From contig NZ_JBOEGM010000026.1 in assembly GCF_050633425.1 (NCBI RefSeq), positions 1 through 64,000 of the forward strand: a stretch of DNA of 64,000 nucleotides, in the 5' to 3' direction. Shown piece by piece: positions 1 to 8,520 of this stretch. The notes beneath the pieces are model-generated. The model saw only the letters and a program-made list of their open reading frames with translations, ran no database searches and was not told the origin of the DNA. Numbering within the stretch: the first letter of the stretch is position 1; every line of letters begins with the position of its first letter. The stretch is from Pelagimonas sp050633425. Lineage in GTDB: Bacteria; Pseudomonadota; Alphaproteobacteria; Rhodobacterales; Rhodobacteraceae. Position numbers and translations under genes: made by a program.

Positions 1-46
1 GCTCATAACCTGAAGGTCGTAGGTTCAAATCCACCTCTCGCAACCA
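1..46 (+). tRNA. 3' part of tRNA-Met (CAT anticodon), probably initiator; truncated by the window edge
   Basis: The window opens inside an anticodon arm: the loop reads CTCATAA with CAT at 4-6. A T loop TTCAAAT lies at 24-30 and an encoded CCA end at 44-46. The layout resembles alphaproteobacterial tRNA-fMet, which often closes an rRNA operon, but the 5' half is outside the window, so initiator versus elongator cannot be settled. The T stem is odd: GTAGG faces CCACC, leaving two mismatches where CCTAC would pair perfectly. It could be a variant or a degenerate copy. Confidence 0.62.
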
Positions 47-155
47 ATTTTAGATACATAACTCGCTGTCGAATTTCCAATTTGGACCAATCTGGATGCT
101 TTTTCCAAAGCCAGTCTAGACAGCCTCTCTAAACTGCTCCATGCATGTTCTAAAC

Positions 156-161
156 AGGAGG
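156..161 (+). promoter_or_regulatory. Strong ribosome binding site of the PagL-like gene
   Basis: A perfect AGGAGG lies 8 bases before the ATG at 170. It fixes this start even though the resulting N-terminus is a poor signal peptide. Confidence 0.7.
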
Positions 162-169
162 GCTTTGCC

Positions 170-691
170 ATGGCTGACGGGACATTTGCCGTCTTAATGT
201 TGGTACTCGGGTTGGCGGATATGAGCGTAAACCATTGCGGTACTTCAAGTGGATGCATGGGAAAATCGCATGAGGCACCACGCCTTGCGTTTTCCGCCGG
301 AGAAGTGCTTGAGCGTCGTGCGAAGCCTGCGTCTGAAGTCTATTTCCGCTATGATCTGGGAACGAAAATCGGTCCCTTCGGTAATGCCGTTGGCGCTTCA
401 TTTGGTGAGAATGGAGAAGTTTGGGTCGGTTTTGGGCAGACGTACAAATTGGATTTTGGAAATAGCCCCTTCTATACGGAACTTCACGCCATGCCGGGGC
501 TATACTTGGACAACGGCGGTTTTGATTTGGGCGGACCGTTGGAATTTCGGTCGGGCGTAGAGTTTGGATATGAAAACCGACGGGGGTGGCGATTTGCTGC
601 CAGCTATGACCACAGGTCAAATGCCGGCATCTATAATGACAACCCTGGGATTGAAACCGTGCAACTTCGTGTGTCCGTGCCGTTTAACTAA
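170..691 (+). CDS. PagL-like lipid A 3-O-deacylase (acyloxyacyl hydrolase)
   Basis: 173 aa, the usual size of PagL-family outer-membrane beta-barrels that remove the 3-O acyl chain from lipid A. The C-terminal part has alternating strand-like segments. The sequence YDHRSNAGI carries the family His-x-Ser pair at H148 and S150, and E162 follows S150 by 12 residues, the same spacing as S128 to E140 in Pseudomonas PagL, so a complete H-S-E active site is visible. The N-terminus has a hydrophobic stretch (residues 6-16) but no basic n-region, so export is not obvious. The stop codon overlaps the end of the convergent rnc gene by four bases. The family call is good; activity is inferred. Confidence 0.72.
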   Translation: MADGTFAVLMLVLGLADMSVNHCGTSSGCMGKSHEAPRLAFSAGEVLERRAKPASEVYFRYDLGTKIGPFGNAVGASFGENGEVWVGFGQTYKLDFGNSPFYTELHAMPGLYLDNGGFDLGGPLEFRSGVEFGYENRRGWRFAASYDHRSNAGIYNDNPGIETVQLRVSVPFN

Positions 692-1365
692 TTTAGCGAC
701 GTCAGCAGTGCCTTTGCTGCCGCTTGTTCGGCCTGTCGCTTAGAGCCTGCAGTCGCCTGAGACGTTTCGCCTGACGCCAAGCGTGCTTCGATCGTAAAGA
801 CTGGGGCGTGATCTGGACCAGACCTTGAGATCTGTTCGTATTTCGGGGGCTCCAAGCCACGAGCCTGGGCCCATTCCTGCAATGCAGTCTTGGCGTCTTT
901 GGCGTCGGTCTCGACCGACTCTATGCGATGACCCCACAGCCGTAAAATAAGCTCCTTGGCGGCTTCAAACCCACCATCAATATATACAGCGGCAATGACG
1001 GCTTCCATAGCATCGCCAAGCAAAGCTAGCTTTCGACGCCCCCCCGACATCTGTTCAGACCTGCCGAGTTTCAGCGCGGCGCCCAGATCTATTTGCCGGG
1101 CGACATCAGCACATGTTTCCTTGCGCACCAACGCATTGAAGCGGGGGGCCAAGACACCTTCTGTGGCGTCCTGATCCTGCAAAAGGAGCGCTTCGGACAT
1201 GACCAATCCCAAAACCCGATCACCTAAGAATTCGAGCCGTTGATTGTCATTCCGTCCAGGGCTGGACATGGAGCTATGCGTTACTGACTGACGCAGCAAT
1301 TCAGGCCGGGAAAACTTATACCCCAGCCTGGTTTGCAATGCGATCAACTCTGCAGAAATCTTCAT
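688..1365 (-). CDS. rnc: Ribonuclease III
   Basis: 225 aa, normal family length. It cleaves double-stranded RNA in rRNA maturation and mRNA decay in the cytoplasm. The RNase III signature RLEFLGDRVLGL lies near residue 45. The catalytic region continues through LLGDAMEAVIAAVYIDGG, and a C-terminal dsRNA-binding domain starts near residue 150 (ALQEWAQARGLEPPKYE). The ATG overlaps the lepB stop by four bases (ATGA), so the two are translationally coupled. The customary downstream partner era is absent: a convergent PagL-like gene follows directly. Confidence 0.95.
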   Translation of the reverse strand: MKISAELIALQTRLGYKFSRPELLRQSVTHSSMSSPGRNDNQRLEFLGDRVLGLVMSEALLLQDQDATEGVLAPRFNALVRKETCADVARQIDLGAALKLGRSEQMSGGRRKLALLGDAMEAVIAAVYIDGGFEAAKELILRLWGHRIESVETDAKDAKTALQEWAQARGLEPPKYEQISRSGPDHAPVFTIEARLASGETSQATAGSKRQAEQAAAKALLTSLN

Positions 1366-2198
1366 TGGATTGCTTTGAAGAACCTGTCGCTACGCCAAGT
1401 CCAGAAATATAACATGGATGTTCCCGCTGAGGAAAACATAACCCGATCGGCGCGGCCAATCAGGTTTTCGAAAGGAACAAAACCGACCCCATTGACGATA
1501 TTTGGCACGCGGCTATCCGAAGAGTTATCGCGATTGTCACCCATAAAGAAGAAGTGACCTTCGGGAACGGAATAGACCGAGGTATTGTCAGACGGTTGAT
1601 TGCCAATATTCAGGATACTGTGAGACCGACCGTTGGGCAGGGTTTCAATGAACTTGGACTTGTTGCAGGCCCCGCCATGGCCAACCGGGCCGTTTTCACA
1701 ACGTGGGGAAAGCCGCTGCGGCCCCTGTGGTTCGGCAACTTCAACAAAGGTCCCGTCGGGTTCTACTTTGACCGGGGTTCCATTTATGTAAACCAGTCCC
1801 TGTTTGACCTGCACTTTGTCACCCGGCATGCCGATCACGCGTTTGATAAAATCGCGGCCGGTGACTGGGTGGCGAAATACAACGACATCCCCACGCTCAG
1901 GTTCGTTCCCGAACAAGCGTGTATTGTCGCCATCCGCCCAACCACAGATGTCACCCGCGTCAACGTTGATACCCAAAACGCCGACAATCACAGTCGGGCA
2001 GGAGGCATAAGAATAGCCGTAGGCCATCTTGTTGACGAACAGGAAATCGCCAATCAGCAAAGTGTCCTTCATCGACCCCGACGGGATCCAAAACGGCTGG
2101 AAAAACAGCGAGCGAAAAATGCCCGCGATCAGCAGGGCATAGACCACAGTCTTGATCGTTTCGAGGATCCCGCCGCTCTTCTTTTCCGTGGCCGCCAT
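1362..2198 (-). CDS. lepB: Signal peptidase I
   Basis: 278 aa. It removes signal peptides from exported proteins at the periplasmic face of the inner membrane. One N-terminal membrane segment spans about residues 14-33. The catalytic serine is S42 in PSGSM and the general-base lysine is K119 in RDFIKRVIG; the last conserved box, MGDNRDNSSDSR, is present. An AAGGAA ribosome binding site precedes the ATG. It overlaps rnc by four bases and follows acpS after about 110 bases, the acpS-lepB-rnc order common in alphaproteobacteria. Confidence 0.95.
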   Translation of the reverse strand: MAATEKKSGGILETIKTVVYALLIAGIFRSLFFQPFWIPSGSMKDTLLIGDFLFVNKMAYGYSYASCPTVIVGVLGINVDAGDICGWADGDNTRLFGNEPERGDVVVFRHPVTGRDFIKRVIGMPGDKVQVKQGLVYINGTPVKVEPDGTFVEVAEPQGPQRLSPRCENGPVGHGGACNKSKFIETLPNGRSHSILNIGNQPSDNTSVYSVPEGHFFFMGDNRDNSSDSRVPNIVNGVGFVPFENLIGRADRVMFSSAGTSMLYFWTWRSDRFFKAIQ

Positions 2199-2309
2199 GC
2201 GTCTATTCCTTGCCTAAAATTCTGTTGGCTTCATGCGGGGGCAAACGGTCGGAGTCAAGGCAGGCGCGTTCATAATGACGCATTCCCAACTGCGCTTCTG
2301 GCATGGATG

Positions 2310-2726
2310 TCATGGTTGTTCGCTGTTTGAAACCGGTCGAGCCTCGATCATAACGACGGCCTGTGCCCAGGGATGATCATCGGTTAACGTGACGTGTATA
2401 AATGCCTCATACCCCGGCGGTGTTAGGCTGTCGAGCCGCTCCTTGGCCCAGCCGGTGACATGCATCACTGGCTGACCCGTCTTTAGGTTGGACACAGACA
2501 TGTCTTTCCAAGCTATTCCCATCCGAAGCCCCGTGCCAAGCGCCTTGGAACACGCTTCTTTGGCTGCCCAGCGTTTCGCATAGGTGCCGGCGACGTCGCG
2601 TCTGCGTTCCGATTTGCGTTGTTCCACATCCGTAAAGACACGATTGCGAAACCGATCTCCGAACCGGTCCAGCGTTCGTTGAATTCGATCAATATTCGCG
2701 AGGTCCGTCCCAATGCCAAGGATCAA
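2310..2726 (-). CDS. acpS: Holo-[acyl-carrier-protein] synthase
   Basis: 138 aa. It transfers the 4'-phosphopantetheine group of CoA to acyl carrier protein, activating fatty acid synthesis. The magnesium-binding residues are visible as D8 in GIGTDL and E57 in RWAAKEA, spaced as in E. coli AcpS. The start is a TTG directly after the upstream gene's stop; no ATG fits before the conserved MILGIGTDL N-terminus. It lies between a small exported protein and lepB in the same transcription direction. Confidence 0.93.
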   Translation of the reverse strand: MILGIGTDLANIDRIQRTLDRFGDRFRNRVFTDVEQRKSERRRDVAGTYAKRWAAKEACSKALGTGLRMGIAWKDMSVSNLKTGQPVMHVTGWAKERLDSLTPPGYEAFIHVTLTDDHPWAQAVVMIEARPVSNSEQP

Positions 2727-2735
2727 GCCAATTGC

Positions 2736-3191
2736 CTATTCCGCAAATCGGATTTGGGTTCTGATTTCACCGGTTGCTTGGTTGAGCTGAAACCAGAGAA
2801 CACGTGGAACACCAATGCCTTGGTTAAAATCGTATTCAGCTACAGGAAGAAGAAATGATAGCCCGGACGCCGGGTCGTAACTGCTTCGTAATTGGCTGAA
2901 ATCCATCCCAGCGAAGCCCATCCCATTCATGCCGATCACCTTGCATTGGCGGCTGCCGAGTTCATCATAGGGCGGGGACAACACCAGAACATACGCCCAA
3001 CCCGCAGCGGGTTCTATGGTATCCAGCGCTGCGATGCGGGTTTTGCCGTTGGAAAAGGAGCGTGTGTTGGCCTCCCAAGGTTCCACGATATTGCGGGCGC
3101 TTGCCTGCCAATCGCAGTCCAAGACTTGAACATCGGCGGCCATGGCCGGGGCGCTGGCAAGGGCGAGGAGGGCTAGGATTGGGCGCAACAT
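2736..3191 (-). CDS. Exported protein of unknown function
   Basis: 151 aa with a clear Sec signal peptide (MLRPILALLALASAPAMA, cleavage likely after AMA). The mature part is soluble-looking, with two cysteines (DCDW and RQCKV) that could pair in the periplasm. I do not recognise a domain. An AGGAG ribosome binding site sits before the ATG. It lies between a small membrane protein and acpS in the pdxJ-acpS cluster, with nine bases to acpS, so it is probably cotranscribed. Confidence 0.7.
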   Translation of the reverse strand: MLRPILALLALASAPAMAADVQVLDCDWQASARNIVEPWEANTRSFSNGKTRIAALDTIEPAAGWAYVLVLSPPYDELGSRQCKVIGMNGMGFAGMDFSQLRSSYDPASGLSFLLPVAEYDFNQGIGVPRVLWFQLNQATGEIRTQIRFAE

Positions 3192-3260
3192 CTGGAACTC
3201 CTGACATGGGGTTTTAGGCAGGGTAGCATGACTTTTGTAAAACGCTATGCCCCCTATACC

Positions 3261-3695
3261 CTACGTGCTGCGTTTGGCCTGCGCTTTCAATTCGTTCTTG
3301 GCCCCCATGGTTAGGGCAAAGCGATTTGCGAGCAACACGATGACCAGGCTTATGGTCAGGACAATCAGCAACCCAACCGACCCCAACGCCGCAAAGAGCC
3401 CAGCAAACCCGGGAACAAATACAAAGAATACGGCAACAAGCAAAATAGACACCACGATGACGACACCCGTTGCCGCCAGTGCAGCTTTCCATGCGTCATT
3501 CGGTTCAATTGGCTGCTTGGTTTCGCGGGCGTAGCGTTGCCCTTCTAGCATGGCGGCCATCATGACCGGCAAAACGGTCGACACACCGGTTGGCATTTCA
3601 ATGTTGGTAAAGACTTGCAGAGCGAAGGATATGGCCATCAAACCGGTGATAGCCAGCACATAGATGACGGTATAGCGGATAAGGTTGATACTCAC
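3261..3695 (-). CDS. Small inner-membrane protein, ABZJ_00895-like
   Basis: About 144 aa with four predicted membrane segments (roughly residues 7-27, 32-48, 72-95 and 98-122) and a lysine-rich tail. The layout resembles the ABZJ_00895 family of uncharacterised membrane proteins. I chose the GTG at 3695 because GGAG precedes it by six bases; a GTG at 3707 would add four residues. It follows pdxJ by only a few bases, so cotranscription is likely. No function can be assigned. Confidence 0.62.
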   Translation of the reverse strand: MSINLIRYTVIYVLAITGLMAISFALQVFTNIEMPTGVSTVLPVMMAAMLEGQRYARETKQPIEPNDAWKAALAATGVVIVVSILLVAVFFVFVPGFAGLFAALGSVGLLIVLTISLVIVLLANRFALTMGAKNELKAQAKRST

Positions 3696-3710
3696 GACAA
3701 GCTCCACTCG

Positions 3711-4463
3711 TTAATTGCGTGCGTCATCCATAAGGCGGCGCATTTCGGCGATGGCGGGTTGCAACCCGCGAAAGATGCTTTCACCAATCAGGAAGTGCCC
3801 GATATTGAGCTCCATCACCTCAGGGAAGGCTGCGACTGGCTGAACCGTGTCATAGGTCAACCCGTGCCCGGCGTGGACCTCAAGGCCCAGAGAATGCGCA
3901 TAGGTACACATGTCACGCAGGCGGGCCAGTTCTTCGTCGCGCTCATCAAACTGGCCCTCGGCGTGGAAATCGCAATAGGCCCCGGTATGCAGCTCGATGA
4001 CCTGAGCGCCGATGCGATTGGCGGCGTCGATTTGCTTTTGGTCAGCGGCGATAAAGATCGAGACACGGCACCCTGCGTCGCGCAGCGGAGCGATGAAATG
4101 CGCCAGTTTGTTTTCCTCGCGCGCAACCTCAAGGCCACCTTCTGTGGTGCGCTCTTCGCGCTTTTCGGGCACGACGCAAACGGCGTGGGGCTTGTGGCGC
4201 AGGGCAATGGCCTGCATCTCATCGGTTGCGGCCATCTCAAAGTTGAGCGGCACAGAAAGCGCCGCCATCAACCCATCAATATCCGGGTCGGTGATGTGTC
4301 GGCGATCTTCGCGCAGGTGGGCAGTGATGCCATCTGCCCCGGCCTCTTCGGCCAGCTTAGCGGCGCGAACCGGATCAGGATAAGCCCCGCCGCGTGCATT
4401 TCGCACGGTGGCCACATGGTCAATATTCACGCCAAGGCGCAGCTTTCCGGCATAGTCGGTCAT
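3711..4463 (-). CDS. pdxJ: Pyridoxine 5'-phosphate synthase
   Basis: 250 aa, normal length. It condenses 1-deoxyxylulose 5-phosphate with 3-amino-2-oxopropyl phosphate to give pyridoxine 5'-phosphate in the DXP-dependent vitamin B6 route. Typical PdxJ segments are visible: LRLGVNIDHVATVRNARGG at the N-terminus, DGITAHLREDRRHI, and the C-terminal NIGHFLIGESIF. The pdxJ-acpS proximity is a recurrent proteobacterial arrangement. Its presence shows the organism makes vitamin B6 de novo. Confidence 0.96.
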   Translation of the reverse strand: MTDYAGKLRLGVNIDHVATVRNARGGAYPDPVRAAKLAEEAGADGITAHLREDRRHITDPDIDGLMAALSVPLNFEMAATDEMQAIALRHKPHAVCVVPEKREERTTEGGLEVAREENKLAHFIAPLRDAGCRVSIFIAADQKQIDAANRIGAQVIELHTGAYCDFHAEGQFDERDEELARLRDMCTYAHSLGLEVHAGHGLTYDTVQPVAAFPEVMELNIGHFLIGESIFRGLQPAIAEMRRLMDDARN

Positions 4464-4554
4464 GATCGAAACCTTGTCTGAAACGTCGTCTTAGAAGATC
4501 GAGTCGAATTTGATCATATGGGCGATAACACAGCGCTCCAACCCACTTTTCGGA

Positions 4555-5193
4555 TCACTTGGCCCCGTTATCCGCCTTTTTCTTACGCAGGGCCGCAAGC
4601 CGTGCTTTCAGCGCGCCCTTGCGGCGATTCTGGTAGGCTGTGATCAGTGGCAAAGAGATGTAATAGCAGATGGTTGCGGTGATCAGCCCCGGAATTATGC
4701 CGCCGACCATGTATGGATAGAACACTTCGTTGTAGAAAATTGACAAGTCAGTCCAGTCAACGTCAGAGCCATTGAAAACGGACACCAAATTGCGCCACAA
4801 ATCTTCGCCCGCTTTGACAAACTTGTGGGCCAAACCGCCATGCTTGCCGTCGTCGTCCAACCCCAAAAGCCAGTTTCCAGTTGTCATGGATGCGACACCA
4901 ATCGGCACATAGGTCAACGGGTTGCCGAAAAAGGTCGACAGGATTGCGGCCAGAAAATTCCCCCGCATCGCCCAGGAAATGAGGGCCGCAGTTAGAAAAT
5001 GGAGGCCGTAGAAGGGGGTAAAGGTTGTAAATACCCCGGCAAAAATGCCGCGTGCGATACGATGGGGCGGATCAGGAAGGCGGTGTAAACGGTGCTTGAC
5101 GTAACGCGCAGCGCGCGCCCAACCGCCACGCGGCCAGAAGAACTCAAGCACGATCTTCCAGATCGGCCGCCTGTCACGTCTCTTGAAGACCAC
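4555..5193 (-). CDS. DUF2062 domain membrane protein
   Basis: About 212 aa. It has the DUF2062 pattern: an amphipathic basic N-terminus ending in WPRGGWARA, then PHRIARGIFAGVFTTFTPFYGLHF, STFFGNPLTYVP, and two or three membrane helices. The tail is lysine/arginine-rich. Family function is unknown. I prefer the GTG start at 5193, six bases after AAAGG; an upstream TTG at 5208 would add five residues. It lies just downstream of rsh on the same strand. Confidence 0.8.
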   Translation of the reverse strand: MVFKRRDRRPIWKIVLEFFWPRGGWARAARYVKHRLHRLPDPPHRIARGIFAGVFTTFTPFYGLHFLTAALISWAMRGNFLAAILSTFFGNPLTYVPIGVASMTTGNWLLGLDDDGKHGGLAHKFVKAGEDLWRNLVSVFNGSDVDWTDLSIFYNEVFYPYMVGGIIPGLITATICYYISLPLITAYQNRRKGALKARLAALRKKKADNGAK

Positions 5194-5225
5194 TCCCTGC
5201 CTTTCCAATCACTGCGCCGACCGGG

Positions 5226-7364
5226 TCACTCCGCTGTTGCGGGGGCGGCCGCCAATGCCGGATCACGACGGCGTTCCACCGAGGCGACGTTGCTTTCTGC
5301 TTCTACAGCTGACATCACCGTGTGAAGATGTTCAGCGTCTCTCAGATCCACATCGACCATCAGCCTATAGAAATCAGGTTTCCGATCGGTGAATTTCATG
5401 TCCGAGATATTGGCCTTCCGCTCTCCAATCAATGTGCAAATCCGTCCCAGCACCCCGGCGTCGTTACCAATGGTCAACTCTAGGGAGATTGTATAAACTG
5501 GAGGGTGAGTTCCCTCGGCCCAATGCAAGTCAAGCCAACGTTCGGGTTGGTCCTCAAAATCGGCCAAAGCCCCACAATCTATGGTGTGAACGGCAACACC
5601 GCGGCCGCGTCGCGCCAATCCGATGATCCGTTCGCCGGGCAGGGGCTGACAACATGCCGCACGCTCAAAACCTTGGCCATGTTCCAATCCGACCACTGCG
5701 CGGCCCGCATCGATTTCGCTTTCATTGCGAATCGCTAGGTCTGGATACACCGCTTCGACAACTTCGCGGGCAGATATCTCGGCGCTGCCCAGGCGTGCAA
5801 GAAGCGTGTCAGTGTCTTCGAACCGCAATGTGCCCGCGGCTTTCTCCAATACTTTGTCGGTGGCTTTCTTGCCGTTGTTTTCAAACGCTGCCCGGGCGAG
5901 CTCGGCCCCGAGTTTGACATAGCGTTCTTTGTTGGCCTCCCGCAGGGATCGCCGAATTGCGGTTTTGGCTTTGCCGGTTGTGGCAATATCAAGCCATGTG
6001 GCCTGTGGCGTTTGACCTTCGGCAATGATGATCTCAACCGACTGTCCGTTTTTCAAACGCGTCCAAAGAGGCACCCGAATGCCATCCACCTTGGCACCAA
6101 CGCATTTCGAGCCAATCCGGGTGTGGATTTGATAGGCGTAATCCAGCGGTGTCGCGCCCTTTGGCAATTTCACCACATCGCCCTTGGGCGTGAAGCAGAA
6201 CACCTTGTCCGAATACATCTCAAGCTTGACCGCTTCGAGAAATTCGTCGTGATCATCGTCTTCGCCAAACTGTTCGGTCAGCGACGCAATCCATTTGGCC
6301 GGGTCAACCGCAAACGGGTTTTCGGCGCGCTGCCCATCCTTATAGGACCAATGGGCCGCAACCCCGGTTTCGGCCACTTCGTGCATTTGGCGGGTGCGTA
6401 TTTGCACCTCAACCCTCTTGCCGTCGCGTCCCGATACCGTGGTGTGGATTGAGCGATAGCCGTTGGATTTTGGTTGGCTGATATAATCCTTGAACCGCCC
6501 CGGAACCGCACGCCACCGTTGGTGAATCGCGCCTAGCGCGGCATAGCATTCGGCCTCGTTCATCGTGATAATGCGAAACCCGTAAATGTCAGACAGGCGG
6601 GAAAAGCCGATCTTCTTTTCCTGCATCTTGCGCCAGATCGAATAGGGTTTCTTTGCGCGACCAAAGACTTCGGCCTCAATCCCGACTTTGCCTAACTCAT
6701 GTCGCATGTCGCCGGTGATCCTATGGATCACATCGCCGGTTTCTTTTTGTAGCGTGATAAAGCGCCGAATGATTGAGCTGCGCCCCTCAGGATTCAGCAC
6801 GCGAAAGGCGAGATCCTCAAGCTCTTCGCGCATCCATTGCATACCCATGCGTCCGGCAAGGGGCGCGTAGATATCCATCGTTTCGCGGGCTTTCTTGATC
6901 TGTTTTTCGGTCTTCATCGCGCGAATGGTGCGCATATTGTGAAGACGGTCGGCCAGCTTGACCAAAATCACCCGCATGTCCTTGGACATGGCCATGAACA
7001 GCTTGCGGAAATTCTCGGCCTGTTGGGTCTCGGTGCTGGAAAGCTGGAGGTTGGTCAGTTTGGTGACGCCATCGACCAGATCTGCGATATCGCGACCAAA
7101 TTTCTCCGTGACCTCGGAATAGGTCGACCGGGTGTCTTCGATCGTGTCGTGCAGCAGGGCGGTTATGATCGTCGCATCATCAAGCTGTTGTTCGGTCAGA
7201 ATGGCGGCAACAGCGACAGGATGGGTGAAATAAGGCTCGCCCGACTTGCGGAACTGGCCTTCATGCATCTCGCGGCCATAATCATAGGCCGCGAGGATCA
7301 GCTTTTCGTTGGTCTTGGGGTTGTAGTTGCGAACAAGGGCAACAAGGTCTTCTGCGGCGATCAT
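5226..7364 (-). CDS. rsh: Bifunctional (p)ppGpp synthetase/hydrolase (RelA/SpoT homologue)
   Basis: 712 aa, full length. It makes and degrades the stringent-response alarmone. The N-terminal HD hydrolase has H48 and H72-D73 (LLHDTIED), so hydrolysis should be intact. The synthetase domain carries RFKDYISQPKSNGYRSIHT, and its RFKD matches the RxKD form found in bifunctional enzymes. TGS (KGDVVKLPKGATPLDYAYQ, about residue 395) and ACT (from about residue 635) domains follow. The gene is downstream of rpoZ, the E. coli rpoZ-spoT arrangement. It is probably the only long RSH in this lineage, but the window cannot show that. Confidence 0.96.
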   Translation of the reverse strand: MIAAEDLVALVRNYNPKTNEKLILAAYDYGREMHEGQFRKSGEPYFTHPVAVAAILTEQQLDDATIITALLHDTIEDTRSTYSEVTEKFGRDIADLVDGVTKLTNLQLSSTETQQAENFRKLFMAMSKDMRVILVKLADRLHNMRTIRAMKTEKQIKKARETMDIYAPLAGRMGMQWMREELEDLAFRVLNPEGRSSIIRRFITLQKETGDVIHRITGDMRHELGKVGIEAEVFGRAKKPYSIWRKMQEKKIGFSRLSDIYGFRIITMNEAECYAALGAIHQRWRAVPGRFKDYISQPKSNGYRSIHTTVSGRDGKRVEVQIRTRQMHEVAETGVAAHWSYKDGQRAENPFAVDPAKWIASLTEQFGEDDDHDEFLEAVKLEMYSDKVFCFTPKGDVVKLPKGATPLDYAYQIHTRIGSKCVGAKVDGIRVPLWTRLKNGQSVEIIIAEGQTPQATWLDIATTGKAKTAIRRSLREANKERYVKLGAELARAAFENNGKKATDKVLEKAAGTLRFEDTDTLLARLGSAEISAREVVEAVYPDLAIRNESEIDAGRAVVGLEHGQGFERAACCQPLPGERIIGLARRGRGVAVHTIDCGALADFEDQPERWLDLHWAEGTHPPVYTISLELTIGNDAGVLGRICTLIGERKANISDMKFTDRKPDFYRLMVDVDLRDAEHLHTVMSAVEAESNVASVERRRDPALAAAPATAE

Positions 7365-7394
7365 AGGGCGCCTTTATCCCCCAAATTGTCAGGC

Positions 7395-7748
7395 TTAGCC
7401 CTGACCTTGCGCTTCCATAAGGGCACGCAGCAATTTTTCTTCGGACATGTCATCATCTTGAGGCTTGTCCTGTTCGGCACCCATCAAAAGCGCCATCGCG
7501 TCTTCTTCGGGTTCATCAACTTCGATCTGAGTCTGGTTCGATTCGATCAGACGCTCACGCAGCTCTTCAACCGACTGGGTTTCTTCTGCGATTTCACGCA
7601 GGGCAACAACGGGGTTCTTGTCGTTGTCACGATCTACAGTAATGGCTGCACCAGCAGACACTTCGCGCGCCCGGTGAGCGGCAAGCATCACCAGATCAAA
7701 ACGGTTGGGAACCTTGTCGACGCAATCTTCTACGGTCACGCGGGCCAT
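7395..7748 (-). CDS. rpoZ: RNA polymerase omega subunit
   Basis: 117 aa from the ATG at 7748 (MARVTVEDCVDKVPNRFDLV), the canonical omega N-terminus; a longer reading frame upstream adds 22 non-conserved residues and is rejected. Omega helps fold and assemble the beta' subunit and forms part of the ppGpp site. The tail after residue 70 is acidic and glutamine-rich, as usual in alphaproteobacteria. It lies 30 bases upstream of rsh, so alarmone synthesis and one of its polymerase targets are coexpressed. Confidence 0.96.
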   Translation of the reverse strand: MARVTVEDCVDKVPNRFDLVMLAAHRAREVSAGAAITVDRDNDKNPVVALREIAEETQSVEELRERLIESNQTQIEVDEPEEDAMALLMGAEQDKPQDDDMSEEKLLRALMEAQGQG

Positions 7749-7825
7749 GGGGCGACTACCTTTATTGGATGTATCCGAAGTTGCGCTTTTAGCGTGGCTC
7801 AAAGGACTTGACAAGGCAATTCGCG

Positions 7826-8386
7826 CTAAATGGGTATAACCTCGTTGCGTTGCGCAGATGGAAGGGCCTCAGTCATCTCGCGCACTGTCCGGCCCAGAAT
7901 GGGATGGACCCAATTTGGCGCAACATCGCAAAGCGGCACCAAAACGAACGCGCGCTCTTGGATGCGCGGATGTGGGACGATCAATTCTTGAGGAGCACGC
8001 ATTTTTTGCTGTTCGAGCGGAAGATCGCGCCATTGTGTGTGTATGGCATCCGATGGCAGCACCTGCGCCCCTGACGCGATCAGATCAAGGTCAAGCGTCC
8101 GGCTCCCCCACCTTTGTTGCCGCTCTCGGCCAAAGTCCGCTTCGATTTCATGCAGGTTTTTCAGCACATCGTCACAATTTCCATGGTGCGAAATCGCCAC
8201 ACATGCGTTAACATAGTCTGGTCCGGCTCCTGCTGGAAAACATGGTGTCACAAAAAAGCGACTGACGCGACGTAGTGTGAAACGGCGGTTTGACAGTTCA
8301 CGAATCGAATTTTGAACTGTTTCCAAAGGGTTAGACCGGTTCATGCCTAGGTTTGACCCTAGGGCAATCAAGAATTCTTGTACCAT
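7826..8386 (-). CDS. folK: 2-amino-4-hydroxy-6-hydroxymethyldihydropteridine pyrophosphokinase
   Basis: 186 aa. HPPK transfers pyrophosphate from ATP to 6-hydroxymethyl-7,8-dihydropterin in folate synthesis. The N-terminal ALGSNLG, the signature RWGSRTLDLDLI and the C-terminal PHPRIQERAFVLVPL are present. It lies first in the minus-strand folK-rpoZ-rsh series and divergent from the NYN-domain gene. Confidence 0.95.
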   Translation of the reverse strand: MVQEFLIALGSNLGMNRSNPLETVQNSIRELSNRRFTLRRVSRFFVTPCFPAGAGPDYVNACVAISHHGNCDDVLKNLHEIEADFGRERQQRWGSRTLDLDLIASGAQVLPSDAIHTQWRDLPLEQQKMRAPQELIVPHPRIQERAFVLVPLCDVAPNWVHPILGRTVREMTEALPSAQRNEVIPI

Positions 8387-8520
8387 AGAGCAGTTCCGTC
8401 TATCCTTTTGCGCATATTCGGACGCTTGAACCCGCCCTTTTATTGCTTACTGTAATTAGCCTGATCCGCCTCACACTCACACACTTCTTCGCGGATTGCA
8501 TTAGATGAAAGGACTTTTTG

